Source: Asaia bogorensis (GTDB lineage Bacteria; Pseudomonadota; Alphaproteobacteria; Reyranellales; Reyranellaceae). From it: a DNA stretch of 64,000 bases. Position numbers and translations under genes: made by a program. Under the pieces are notes generated by a model. The model worked only from the letters and a program-made list of their open reading frames with translations. It was not told the DNA's origin and made no database searches. Shown piece by piece: positions 26,623 through 35,294 of this stretch (positions within the stretch are counted from its first letter, which is position 1; every line of letters starts with the position of its first letter). The stretch spans positions 1 to 64,000 of the forward strand of contig CAMDCE010000012.1 of assembly GCA_945889625.1 (NCBI GenBank). Reading direction: 5' to 3'.

Positions 26623-26924
26623 CGCGGCCGCCAGGTGAGCGACACGCCCAACTCGCCCGACAAGGTCGCCAAAAGGTCGGCGCCGCCGCGGGTATCCTGC
26701 CACAGGCCGGCGCCAGTCTCGAAGGCGTAGTGCTTGGCGCCCGACTTGGGCGAACTCAGCCAGATTTGCCGGGTGGGTGCATGTTTATTGACGATCCAGG
26801 TCCCGGCATCACCCCGCACGGTCAATATCCCGCCCTGCAGCTCGGCATCGGCATGCTCGCCGATGCCCTCTTCCAGGATCTCCAGGAGGCTGTCGGCCAG
26901 GCTGTCAAAGGCGCTATCGGTCAT
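26619..26924 (-). CDS. cyaY: CyaY, bacterial frataxin
   Basis: 101 residues. The acidic first helix (MTDSAFDSLADSLLEILEE), LQGGILTVRG, WIVNKHAPTRQIWLSSP and SGAKHYAF match frataxin/CyaY closely in length and order. CyaY binds iron through the acidic ridge and modulates iron-sulfur cluster assembly on IscS/IscU. It is the first gene of a two-gene operon with the ABC exporter, overlapping it by 4 bases. Confidence 0.92.
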   Translation of the reverse strand: MTDSAFDSLADSLLEILEEGIGEHADAELQGGILTVRGDAGTWIVNKHAPTRQIWLSSPKSGAKHYAFETGAGLWQDTRGGADLLATLSGELGVSLTWRPR

Positions 26925-26992
26925 AGGGGCTTGGCCGGTCTACAGGCCGCCGGGAGCCCGGACAACCGGCATATATGGCCCCTTGAGATTGC

Positions 26993-27019
26993 GGGCCGGG
27001 GCCGGTATACCCCCGGCCC
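26993..27019 (+). promoter_or_regulatory. Hairpin in the leader region of rpmE
   Basis: GGGCCGGGG at 26993-27001 can pair with CCCCGGCCC at 27011-27019 (9-bp stem, 9-base loop), 49 bases before the rpmE start. It might be a transcription terminator-like or leader structure; ribosomal protein genes often carry autoregulatory leaders, but no known L31 leader motif is recognised here. Confidence 0.35.
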
Positions 27020-27067
27020 TGTTGCGCCGGCCGGTCGGAAATCGGCCCTGAAGCGCTGGAGAGGCCC

Positions 27068-27370
27068 ATGAAAGAGAAGATCCACCCCGACTACCACAAG
27101 ATCACCGTGGTGATGACCGACGGGACCGCGTTCGAGACCAAGTCGACCTGGGGCAAGGAAGGCGCGAGCCTGCGCCTCGACATCGACCCCAAGACCCACC
27201 CGGCCTGGACCGGCGTGCGCCAGAGCGTCGATCGCGGCGGCCGCGTGCAGCGCTTCAAGGACCGCTTCGGCATGACCGGCAGCGCCGAAGCCGGCATGGG
27301 TGCGGGCACGAAGTCGGCGGGCGCCAAAGCCGAGGCAACGCCAGCTAAGGGCGCCGCCAAGAAGAAGTAA
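27068..27370 (+). CDS. rpmE: 50S ribosomal protein L31
   Basis: 100 residues: [20 protein letters not shown], then STWGKEG and [13 protein letters not shown] are typical of alphaproteobacterial L31. It lacks the CxxC zinc ligands, so it is a zinc-independent type. The C-terminal 30 residues are an Ala/Lys-rich extension ([20 protein letters not shown]). GGAGAGG precedes the ATG by 4 bases. Confidence 0.95.
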   Translation: MKEKIHPDYHKITVVMTDGTAFETKSTWGKEGASLRLDIDPKTHPAWTGVRQSVDRGGRVQRFKDRFGMTGSAEAGMGAGTKSAGAKAEATPAKGAAKKK

Positions 27371-27430
27371 GGCCGAGGTTTTCCGGGGCCTCTGTTACAC
27401 TCCGCGCCGCGATCCTTTTGAGGAGGCGGT

Positions 27431-29461
27431 GTGGTGAATTCCGTTAGAGTCGTCTGTGCGCACGATTGTCCTGACATGTGCTCGCTCATCGCCCATGTCG
27501 AGGACGGCAAGGTCGTGCGCGTCCAGGGCGACCCCGATCACCCCTACACGGCGGGCTTCGCTTGCGGAAAAGTGAACCGCGACGCCGACCTCGTTAATTC
27601 CCCCGAGCGCATCAAGACGCCGCTCAGGCGCAGCGGCCCGAAAGGGTCGGGCCAGTTCACGCCGATTTCCTGGGACGAGGCGCTCGACGAGATCGCCGCC
27701 AAGTGGAAAACAATCATCAAGGAGAGCGGCCCGCTGGCCTTGCTGGGCTACGCCTACTCCGCCCACCAGGGTCTGATGAACCGCGGGCTGGTGAACGGGC
27801 TGTTCCACGCGCTGGGTTCGAGCCGCTTGCAGGCCGGCACGGTGTGCGACACCTGCTGCGAGGAAGCCTGGAATGTGACCGTCGGGCCGGTCGGCGGCGC
27901 CGATCCCGAGGACGTGGTCCATTCCGACCTGATGATTTCGTGGGGCGCCGATCTTGCCGCCACCAACGTCCATTTCTGGGCGCTGGCCGAGGAGCAGAAG
28001 AAAAAGCGCGGCATGCCGATCGTCGTCATCGATCCGCGCCGCACCCGCAGCGCCAAGGCCGCCGACCTCTATCTGCCGATCAGGATCGGCACCGATGCAG
28101 CCCTGGCGCTCGGCATCATGCATATCCTGGTGCGCGACAAGCTCGCCAACCGCGACTACATCGCCAGGCACACGCTGGGTTTCGACCGCGTCGAACGCGA
28201 GATCCTGCCGAAGTTCACCCCGGCGCGGACCGCCGAGATCACCGGCCTGGCGGTTGCCGACATCGAGAAGCTCGCCGCGATGTACGGGCGAGCCAAGTCG
28301 GCACTGATCCGCCTCGGCGAAGGCATGACGCGCCTCGCCGCCGGCGGCCAGGCGTTGCGCACGGTGGTGCTGTTGCCGGGCGTCTCGGGCCACTATGCCG
28401 CCAAGGGCGGCGGCGCGCTGCTGCTCACGGCGGCCTCGTGTGATCTCAACTATGCCGCGGTGCGCAAGCCCTCGGGTCCGGCGACGGCGCGGCAAGTCAA
28501 TCACCTGCGACTGGGCGAAGAGCTCATGAACATGAAGGACCCGCCGATCCGTTCGATCTACATTTCGGCCAACAATCCGGCGGTGACCTGCCCCGAGGTC
28601 CACAAGGTGCGCAAGGGCCTCGCGCGCGAGGACCTGTTCACGGTGGTCCACGATCCTTTCATGACCGACACCGCCAGATTCGCTGACATTCTGCTGCCGG
28701 CGGCGACCTATCTCGAGACCGACGATCTCTACCGCGCCTATGGCGCCTACTGGATGCAGTGGGGCCGGCAGGCCGCCGCGCCGCAAGGCGAGGCGCGCTC
28801 CAACTTCGACGTGGCACAGGCCCTGGCGAGGCGCATGGGCCTCGCCGACGCGATCTTCGGGCTGTCGCCGCAGGACGCAGCCCGCGAACTTTTCAAGGGC
28901 TCGACGGGTCCGGCCTCCAAGGCCGATCCGCAGAAGCTGTTCGCCGGCGAGCCCGTGCACATCAAGCACGACTGGAACGGACAGCCCTTCGGCACGCCAT
29001 CGGGCAAGCTCGAATTCTATTCCGAGCAACTGGCCAAGCAGGGCGTCTCGCCGATGCCCGACTGGAACGAGGATCCGATCGAGGCGGCCGACGCCAAGAA
29101 GTGGCCGCTGCGGCTCCTCACCGCGCCGGGCTACTTCCAGGCCCACACGGCCTTCTCCGGCGTCGGTTTCCTGCGCAATCGCGAGGGCAAGCCGTTCTGC
29201 ATCCTGCATCCCGAGGATGCCGGCAAGCGCGGCCTGAAGGACGGCGCCGAGGTCAGTCTATTCAACGATCGCGGCAAAATCGGTCTCAGCCTGCGCGTGA
29301 GCGACGAGGTACAGCCGGGTGTGGTGCTGGTGCCCGGCCAGCGCCCGGTCGGCGAAGCCGTCTCGGGCACCATCAACATGCTGTGCTCGGACCGCTACAC
29401 CGACATGGGCGAAGGGGCGACCTACCAGAGCACCTATCTCGACGTGGGCGCCTGGCACTAG
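27431..29461 (+). CDS. Molybdopterin-dependent oxidoreductase with Fe4S4 motif
   Basis: About 676 residues from GTG 27431 or GTG 27434; AGGAGG at 27421-27426 fits either. The cluster motif is CAHDCPDMC with a fourth Cys in TAGFACGK. Cofactor regions include WGADLAATN, VVIDPRRTRSAKAADL, SANNPAVTCPE and, at the C-terminus, GVGFLRNREG and LKDGAEVSLFNDRG. It is a DMSO-reductase superfamily protein, distantly related to the one at 19384-21510 but shorter and differently organised. No signal peptide or partner subunit gene. The reaction is unknown. Confidence 0.82.
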   Translation: MVNSVRVVCAHDCPDMCSLIAHVEDGKVVRVQGDPDHPYTAGFACGKVNRDADLVNSPERIKTPLRRSGPKGSGQFTPISWDEALDEIAAKWKTIIKESGPLALLGYAYSAHQGLMNRGLVNGLFHALGSSRLQAGTVCDTCCEEAWNVTVGPVGGADPEDVVHSDLMISWGADLAATNVHFWALAEEQKKKRGMPIVVIDPRRTRSAKAADLYLPIRIGTDAALALGIMHILVRDKLANRDYIARHTLGFDRVEREILPKFTPARTAEITGLAVADIEKLAAMYGRAKSALIRLGEGMTRLAAGGQALRTVVLLPGVSGHYAAKGGGALLLTAASCDLNYAAVRKPSGPATARQVNHLRLGEELMNMKDPPIRSIYISANNPAVTCPEVHKVRKGLAREDLFTVVHDPFMTDTARFADILLPAATYLETDDLYRAYGAYWMQWGRQAAAPQGEARSNFDVAQALARRMGLADAIFGLSPQDAARELFKGSTGPASKADPQKLFAGEPVHIKHDWNGQPFGTPSGKLEFYSEQLAKQGVSPMPDWNEDPIEAADAKKWPLRLLTAPGYFQAHTAFSGVGFLRNREGKPFCILHPEDAGKRGLKDGAEVSLFNDRGKIGLSLRVSDEVQPGVVLVPGQRPVGEAVSGTINMLCSDRYTDMGEGATYQSTYLDVGAWH

Positions 29462-29478
29462 TCGAATCGCTTTTTTTT

Positions 29479-29603
29479 CCTCCCCATTCTTATGGGGAGG
29501 TGTCGACCTCATAGGGCGACGGAGGGGCCAGAGGCCCCAGTCCGTGACGCATGACTCCTCCGTCGGCGTAAGACGCCGACACCTCTCCAGCAGACTGGGG
29601 AGG
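29479..29603. repeat. Composite palindromic intergenic repeat
   Basis: The stretch between two convergent genes is made of nested palindromes: CCTCCCCAT-TCTT-ATGGGGAGG (29479-29500), GGGGCC-AGA-GGCCCC (29524-29538), GTCGGCGT-AAG-ACGCCGAC (29562-29580), and GGGGAGG (29597-29603), which can pair with the opening CCTCCCC. This build is typical of dispersed repetitive extragenic palindromes in alphaproteobacteria. It may also stop both converging transcripts. Confidence 0.65.
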
Positions 29604-29635
29604 AAAAGCTTGATGTAATCGCCAACGGAAAAGCA

Positions 29636-31033
29636 CTAACGCACGCTACGCAAACGCAGCGCGGCCAGGAAAGCCACGAGCGCTGCCACGACGAAGCTGA
29701 TCGGCACCCAGAACGTCGCCGCCGTCACGTCGTCGGCGAGGCCGCTGGCATTGGCGACCAGGCCGGCGATCGCGGCGCCGACGGCAAAACCCATCTGCTG
29801 TACGGTGGCGATCGACGAGGCCGCCACGGTCTCCTCGCCCTTGCGCGCACCGCTCATGACGCGTTGGGCGACGAACACCCAGCATATGCCGATGCCGGCG
29901 CCAACCAGAACGATCGCCGGAACGACGGCCAAGACCGGCCGGACCGGCATCAACCAGGCAACGGCCACGAGGCCCGCGCCCATGACGATCGGCCCGGCGA
30001 CGATCAGGCGGCCCGGCACTCTGTCATGTGCACCGGCCACGATGACCGCCGCCACTGTCCAGCCAAGCGAGGCGCCGGCGGCGGCATAGCCTGCCCCGAG
30101 CGGGTCGAGGCCATGCAGGCGCTGCAGGAAGATCGGCACATAGATCTGCAAAGGGCTGTAAGTGATCGACAGCAACAGGGCGAGCCACAGGCCCATGCCC
30201 GTCGGAGTGCTGATCGAGAAGGCGTCGCTGGGCAACAACGGTGCCTCGGCGCGGCGGTCGATGAGCACCATCACTGCCAGTGCGACGAACGCGCCTGCGA
30301 TCAATGCCGCCTTGGCCAGCGGCGTCGACACGATGGCGGCCGACGAGGTGCCGGCGATGGCAAGGCAGATGAGCGCAACGCGGTCCGCCGGCACGCGCGG
30401 CGGCGGGCCGCTGCGATCGGGCGGCGTCGCCGGCAGGACGCGAAAGGCGCCGAGCGCCAGCACCGCGGCCATCGCGGTCACGGCGACGAAGGCGCCGCGC
30501 CAGTCGCCGTAACGGGCGAACGCCCCGCCGGCCAGCGGCCCGACCAGGATGGACACGCTCCACATGCCCGACAGCAGGGAGAGCACACGCGGCCAGATGT
30601 GCTCTGGAAATGTGTTGCGCACCAGGACGTAGGCCACGGCCGTCAGCAGCCCGCCGCCGAAGCCCTGCACGAAGCGGCCGGCGATGACCCAGGCCATCGC
30701 CGTCGCCAGCGAGCAGAGCACAGCGCCCGCGCCGAAGATGACGGCGCCGGCACAGAACGTCGCGCGCCCGCCGATCACCGCGGTCAGCAGCCCGGTGCAC
30801 GTCGCAGCGACGATCGAGGAGGCGACGAACGCCGTCGTCGGCCAGTGCATCAGCGCCGCGCCACCCAGCTCGCCGACGATCGTCGGCAGCACCGTGGCCA
30901 GCATCAGCACATTCATCGAATGCAGCAGCACGCCGCCCAGCAGCACGGCGAGCGCCGACAGCCATTCCGGCTTCGCGAGCGCGCGCCAGCCACCTGTCGG
31001 TTCCTGGTCTCGCTTTTCGTCGTCCGTCGCCAT
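29636..31033 (-). CDS. MFS transporter, DHA2-like
   Basis: 465 residues with about 14 hydrophobic segments. LATVLPTIVGELGG in segment 1 and RFVQGFGGGLLTAVAYVLVR around segments 4-5 (motif C-like GPLAGGAFA in segment 5) are typical of drug:H+ antiporters of the DHA2 family (EmrB/QacA-like). It probably expels toxic small molecules. It is followed (upstream on the strand) by small enzyme-like genes, without evident coupling. Confidence 0.8.
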   Translation of the reverse strand: MATDDEKRDQEPTGGWRALAKPEWLSALAVLLGGVLLHSMNVLMLATVLPTIVGELGGAALMHWPTTAFVASSIVAATCTGLLTAVIGGRATFCAGAVIFGAGAVLCSLATAMAWVIAGRFVQGFGGGLLTAVAYVLVRNTFPEHIWPRVLSLLSGMWSVSILVGPLAGGAFARYGDWRGAFVAVTAMAAVLALGAFRVLPATPPDRSGPPPRVPADRVALICLAIAGTSSAAIVSTPLAKAALIAGAFVALAVMVLIDRRAEAPLLPSDAFSISTPTGMGLWLALLLSITYSPLQIYVPIFLQRLHGLDPLGAGYAAAGASLGWTVAAVIVAGAHDRVPGRLIVAGPIVMGAGLVAVAWLMPVRPVLAVVPAIVLVGAGIGICWVFVAQRVMSGARKGEETVAASSIATVQQMGFAVGAAIAGLVANASGLADDVTAATFWVPISFVVAALVAFLAALRLRSVR

Positions 31034-31055
31034 GCCGGCGGACTATGCATGACCT

Positions 31056-31460
31056 TCAGAGCGGAATCACCGGACGCAGCGTGAGGCCTTCCGCAGCCGC
31101 GCGCAGGGGTGCCGTGTCCATATAGACGCGCTCTTCGGCGATGCGACCCTCGCGCAGGCGGAACTTGTCGACCCCGCGCCAGTCCATGCGGGTGCCGCCA
31201 ACCGTGCGCGTGTTCTGCCATTCGACGATCACCGTGTCGCCGCGCGCCGTCCAGTCGAGCAGCTGCCACACGCTGTCAGGCGCCCGCTCCCTCACCAGCT
31301 CGGTCAGCCGGCCAAGCTCCTTGCCGGCGACAGGCCGGTCGTAGAGCGGCGAATACAGTAGCCCGTCGGGATGCCAAAGAGTGAGAAAAGCCTCGCCGTC
31401 GCGTGAGGCCCACGCGGCGGCAAAGCGGGTGACAAAATCCTGGATTTCGTCGTTGGTCAT
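31056..31460 (-). CDS. NTF2-like (SnoaL-type) protein
   Basis: 134 residues from ATG 31460, preceded by GAGGCGGC. The alpha-helix opening DEIQDFVTRFAAAWASRDGE, LWHPDGLLYSPLYDRPVAG and strand-rich WRGVDKFRLREGRIAEERVY define the NTF2-like cone fold. Members are small ketosteroid-isomerase-like enzymes or binding proteins; the ligand is not known. Confidence 0.7.
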   Translation of the reverse strand: MTNDEIQDFVTRFAAAWASRDGEAFLTLWHPDGLLYSPLYDRPVAGKELGRLTELVRERAPDSVWQLLDWTARGDTVIVEWQNTRTVGGTRMDWRGVDKFRLREGRIAEERVYMDTAPLRAAAEGLTLRPVIPL

Positions 31461-31515
31461 GCCGCCTCGATAAACGGAGCGGCCATCAGGGTCTGGCGGA
31501 ATCCGGACCTGACGT

Positions 31516-31830
31516 TCAGACCACGAACTTGTGTTGCGTGCGCTCACGCTTGGCGAGCCTCGGTACGGCATCGCCCAGAATCAACTTCTTGAAGTGCTCG
31601 CTGGCCGAATGCTCGGCGAAGGCCGCCTCGTTCTCGAAGACTTCGTAGAAGAAGAACTTCGTGGGCTCGGTCGTCGACTGGTGGATCTGGAAGGCCTTCA
31701 CACCGGGCTCGCGCTGGGCCTGCGGCAGGAAGCGCCGGATGATCTCCACCAGGGCGCCGACCTCTTCGGGCTTGGCTTCCCAGAAGGCGGTGACGATCAG
31801 TCCGTCTTTCAATGTGTTCACGTCGGCCAT
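31516..31830 (-). CDS. Putative quinol monooxygenase (ABM domain)
   Basis: 104 residues. The antibiotic-biosynthesis-monooxygenase fold is shown by EEVGALVEIIRRFLPQAQRE, GVKAFQIHQSTTEPTKFFFY and ENEAAFAEHSASEHFKKL. Such YgiN-like dimeric ferredoxin-fold proteins oxidise quinols or handle heme-like ligands without a cofactor. It lies 55 bases upstream of the NTF2-like gene on the same strand, so the two may be co-expressed. Confidence 0.75.
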   Translation of the reverse strand: MADVNTLKDGLIVTAFWEAKPEEVGALVEIIRRFLPQAQREPGVKAFQIHQSTTEPTKFFFYEVFENEAAFAEHSASEHFKKLILGDAVPRLAKRERTQHKFVV

Positions 31831-31915
31831 GTGCGTTCTCCTTGTGAAGGGCAGAGCACGTTAGGCCGCCGCCGCCGCCCAACGTTTCGGCAGCGGCCGA
31901 ACCTATTCGGGAGGT

Positions 31916-32194
31916 TCAGAAGTCGGAGGACTGTAGGTCGTACGAGCCCTTGCGGCCGCGGCCGTAGACCTTGGCCGCGGCGGCGTGGATCTTCTCGAGG
32001 TGCGAATCGAAGGCGCCCAGCAGGCCGGCCTCGTCGGAAGTCATCGCGGGCTGGAGTCTCCTCAAAGCGCCCTCGTCGACGAAGAATGGCGCTTCCATTG
32101 CGCCATCGTGTCCCCAGAAGCGGACGACGTGATGCGCCTCGTCGTAGAAGCGGCTTTGGTTGGGAAAGCTGAGCACCGTGCGGGCTTGGGCCAT
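31916..32194 (-). CDS. DUF1488 family protein
   Basis: 92 residues; LSFPNQSRFYDEAHHVVRFW, GAMEAPFFVDEGAL and the tail KVYGRGRKGSYDL match the DUF1488 family common in rhizobia and relatives. The family has no known function. The protein is soluble and about the normal length. It seems to be a single gene. Confidence 0.7.
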   Translation of the reverse strand: MAQARTVLSFPNQSRFYDEAHHVVRFWGHDGAMEAPFFVDEGALRRLQPAMTSDEAGLLGAFDSHLEKIHAAAAKVYGRGRKGSYDLQSSDF

Positions 32195-32233
32195 TTGGCA
32201 GGCTTAGTCCACAGCAAATGCCCGGACAGCCCC

Positions 32234-33796
32234 CTACTCCTTCTTCTTTACGTTCCAGAACATCGGCACCGGCGCCTGGAGGTGGCCGGAGAGCGTGTTG
32301 CGGATCGCGGCCGGCATGTTGTACTGGCCGAGATGGACGTGCGTGGGGAACTCCGAGACACGCACCTGGACCGCCGTCGCCAGCTCCTTGCGCTGGGCGT
32401 CGGTGGCCGCCTTGGCGAACTCGTCGCGCAGCTTCTCGATCTTGGGATCGCACGGCCAGCCGACGGCCGCCTTGTCGCAATTGGCGGCAAGGTACGACGA
32501 CATGACGGGATCGAGGATGTCGACCGACACCCAGGTGGTGATGAAGCCGTGCCAGCCGCCCTTTTCCGGCGGCTCCTTGCGCGAGCGGCGCGATAGCACG
32601 GTCTGCCAGTCCATCGCCTGCATGTCGACGGTGAAGCCGCCGCGCTCGAGCAGCGACTTCAGGATCGGCGTCAGCCGGCCGGTCTGGGTGTCGGTGGCGA
32701 ATAGCAGCACGACCGGCGTGCCGTCGTAGCCCGCTTCCTTCAGGATCGCCTTCGACTTGGCGAAGTCGGAGTCAAGCTTGTCCTCGTAGCCCGCCGTCGT
32801 GGCCAAGGGCGTGCCGCAGACGAACAGCGCCTTGCACTCCTTGTAGTATTTCTCGCTGCCGAAGCCCGCCACCAGAAAGTCCTTCTGGTTGAGCGCGTAC
32901 AGCACCGCCTGCCGGATCTTGGGATTGTCGAAGGGCTTGTGCAGGGTATTGAAGCGGAAATTGATCTGGCCTCCGAGCGGATTGAGGCTGCGCACGGTGA
33001 CGTTCTTGTCCTTTTCCAGAAGCGGCAGCAGCTCGATCTCCGGCTGGTCGATGTAGTCGATCTCGCCGTTCAGCAGCGCATTCACGGCGGTCTGCGCATC
33101 GGTGATGTTGAGCCATTCGACGCGGTCGACATACACCACCTTGCCGCCGCTCAGCCCCGAGGGCGGCTCGGCGCGCGGCTTGTAGTCCTTGAACTTGTCG
33201 TAGACCGTCTTTTCGCCCGGCCGCCACAGGTCCTTGCGGAAGACGAAGGGCCCCGAGCCGGTGGTATCGGTGATCTGCACGTTGCCCGGCGTGTCGGCGA
33301 CGCGCTTGGGCATGATGAAGGGCACGAAGGATGACGGCTTGCCGAGCGATTCGAGGACGAGGCCGTAAGGCTCCTTGAGCGTCATGACGAAGGTCTTGTC
33401 GTTGACCGCCTCGAGCGACTTCACGAAGCTGAACAGCTTCTGGCCCATGCCGTCCTTGGGCGCCCAGCGCTGCAGCGAGGCGATGCAGTCGGCCGAGGTG
33501 ACAGGCGCGCCATCGTGGAACTTCAGCCCGTCGCGCAAGGTGAAGGTGTAGACGAGCTTGTCGTCGCTCACCTTCCAACCTTCGAGCATCTGCGGCTTCA
33601 CGACGAGCTTGTCGTCCATGGCCAGCAGCGTGTCGTAGACCATGTAGCCGTAGTTGCGGACGTTGTAGGCCGAGGTCCAGATCGGATCGATGATCTTGAT
33701 ATCGGCGTGCATGACCGCCCGGAGCGTTTGCGCCTCGGCCGAGAAGGAAATCAACGCCGCCGCCGTAGCGCCGAGCGCCCATTTTACATTTTGCAT
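32234..33796 (-). CDS. ABC transporter substrate-binding protein, family 5 (peptide/nickel type)
   Basis: 520 residues from ATG 33796 (GGGAGGCGG just before). A signal peptide is evident (VKWALGATAAALISFSAEAQ). SBP_bac_5 features include the N-terminal YNVRNYGYMVYDTLLAMD, LRDGLKFHDGAPVTSADCIA and NPKIRQAVLYALN. It binds oligopeptides or similar ligands in the periplasm for a Dpp/Opp-type importer, but no permease or ATPase genes accompany it here. It is divergent from the amidohydrolase gene; co-regulation is possible. Confidence 0.85.
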   Translation of the reverse strand: MQNVKWALGATAAALISFSAEAQTLRAVMHADIKIIDPIWTSAYNVRNYGYMVYDTLLAMDDKLVVKPQMLEGWKVSDDKLVYTFTLRDGLKFHDGAPVTSADCIASLQRWAPKDGMGQKLFSFVKSLEAVNDKTFVMTLKEPYGLVLESLGKPSSFVPFIMPKRVADTPGNVQITDTTGSGPFVFRKDLWRPGEKTVYDKFKDYKPRAEPPSGLSGGKVVYVDRVEWLNITDAQTAVNALLNGEIDYIDQPEIELLPLLEKDKNVTVRSLNPLGGQINFRFNTLHKPFDNPKIRQAVLYALNQKDFLVAGFGSEKYYKECKALFVCGTPLATTAGYEDKLDSDFAKSKAILKEAGYDGTPVVLLFATDTQTGRLTPILKSLLERGGFTVDMQAMDWQTVLSRRSRKEPPEKGGWHGFITTWVSVDILDPVMSSYLAANCDKAAVGWPCDPKIEKLRDEFAKAATDAQRKELATAVQVRVSEFPTHVHLGQYNMPAAIRNTLSGHLQAPVPMFWNVKKKE

Positions 33797-33854
33797 GACC
33801 GCCTCCCTGTCCATCCCCTTGTAGATCCCCCGTGGCAGAGGCTATGCAACAGCC

Positions 33855-35294
33855 ATGCCCGAGTCGATCCGCAATCTCTCCTGGGCCGTGGTGCGCGACG
33901 GCACAAAGCGGCGACATGTCTATCGTCGCGAGGTCGACCTGCATCTAAAGGATGGCAAGATCGTCGAAATCGCCCCGGCCGGGGCGCGGCCCACCGGTCC
34001 TGGCGAAAAAGTGATCAACGGCAAGGGCCTGCTGGCCCTGCCCGGCCTGGTCAACATCCACTCCCATCCCTCGACCGAGCCCGGCTATCGCGGGGTGCGC
34101 GAGGACCATGGCGTGCCCGAGCAGCAGATGACCGGCCTGATGGAGCGGCTGCAGGCCTTCCGTCTCGGCGACGACGGCCGGCAGGGCGCCGCAACGCTAG
34201 CCTATTCGGAGATGCTGCGCGCCGGAACGACGACGGCGTGCGACGTCACGGCGCCGTTCGAGGGCTGGCTCGAAACCATGGCGCAAACCGGCATGCGCTT
34301 CTATGCGGCGCCGACCTTTGCCTCGGCGCGCTGGGGCATGAGCGCGCCGCAGACCGTGACATGGAAATGGGACGAGGCCGCCGGCTTGGCGCAGTTCGAT
34401 AAGGCCAAGCGGGTCATGGCCGACGCCGAGGCGCACAATTCGCGCCGGCTCGACGCCATTGTCTTCCCTGCTCAGATCGACACGGTGACGCCCGAGCTGT
34501 TCGCGGCGGGCCGCCGTCATGCCGACGAATCGGGCCGGCGATTCTCGACCCATATCGGCCAGTCGGTGGTCGAAGTGCGCGAGATGATCCGCCGCCACAA
34601 CATGACTCCCGTGCAGTGGGCGGCCCTGCAGGGCCTGCTGAAGAAGGACACGGTGCTGGCACACTGCATCCTGCTCGATGACCATCCGCAGATCCGCTGG
34701 CACACGTCGAAGGATCTCGACCTGATCGCCGAGGCGGGCGCCTCGGTGGCGCATTGTCCGCAACCCTTCGCGCGCTATGGCCTGGCCATGGACCATGTCG
34801 GCCGTTACCGCAGCCGCGGCGTCAATGTCGGCCTCGGCACCGACTGCGCACCGCACAATCTGATCGAGGAGATGCGGCTGGCCATCGTCGCCGGCCGCCT
34901 GATGAGCGAAGACATAAGGAGCCTCGACACCGCGGGCGCCTTCGAGGCGGCGACCTTCGGTGGCGCCGCAGCACTCGGCCGCGACGATATCGGGGCGCTG
35001 GCACCCGGAATGGCGGCCGACATCGTACTGGTCGACCTGGCCCATCCGCTGATGCAGCCGGCCCGCGATCCGCTGCGCTCCTTCGTGTTCCATGCCGCCG
35101 ACCGGGCAGTGCGCACCGTGCTGGTCGACGGCGAGGTCGTGCTGGCCGACGGCGAGCCGGTCCATCTCGACCCCAAGGCCGCGATGGAGAAAGTCGCCGA
35201 AGCGCAGGCGCGCATGATCCGCGATGCGCCCAAGCACGACTATGCCCGGCGGCCCGGCGAAGAGATTTCTCCGCTGTCGCTCGAATTTGAATGA
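33855..35294 (+). CDS. Amidohydrolase (TrzA/AtzA/SsnA-like deaminase or chlorohydrolase)
   Basis: 479 residues. Metal ligands can be read: His 69 and His 71 in NIHSHPS, His 233 in FSTHIGQS, His 270 in VLAHCILL and Asp 330 in GLGTDCAPHN. This is the subtype III amidohydrolase pattern of cytosine/guanine deaminases and triazine hydrolases. It hydrolyses an amine or similar group on a ring or guanidine-type substrate in the cytoplasm. The next gene overlaps by ATGA, so the amidohydrolase and the alkylation-response genes share a transcript, an odd combination. Confidence 0.8.
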   Translation: MPESIRNLSWAVVRDGTKRRHVYRREVDLHLKDGKIVEIAPAGARPTGPGEKVINGKGLLALPGLVNIHSHPSTEPGYRGVREDHGVPEQQMTGLMERLQAFRLGDDGRQGAATLAYSEMLRAGTTTACDVTAPFEGWLETMAQTGMRFYAAPTFASARWGMSAPQTVTWKWDEAAGLAQFDKAKRVMADAEAHNSRRLDAIVFPAQIDTVTPELFAAGRRHADESGRRFSTHIGQSVVEVREMIRRHNMTPVQWAALQGLLKKDTVLAHCILLDDHPQIRWHTSKDLDLIAEAGASVAHCPQPFARYGLAMDHVGRYRSRGVNVGLGTDCAPHNLIEEMRLAIVAGRLMSEDIRSLDTAGAFEAATFGGAAALGRDDIGALAPGMAADIVLVDLAHPLMQPARDPLRSFVFHAADRAVRTVLVDGEVVLADGEPVHLDPKAAMEKVAEAQARMIRDAPKHDYARRPGEEISPLSLEFE

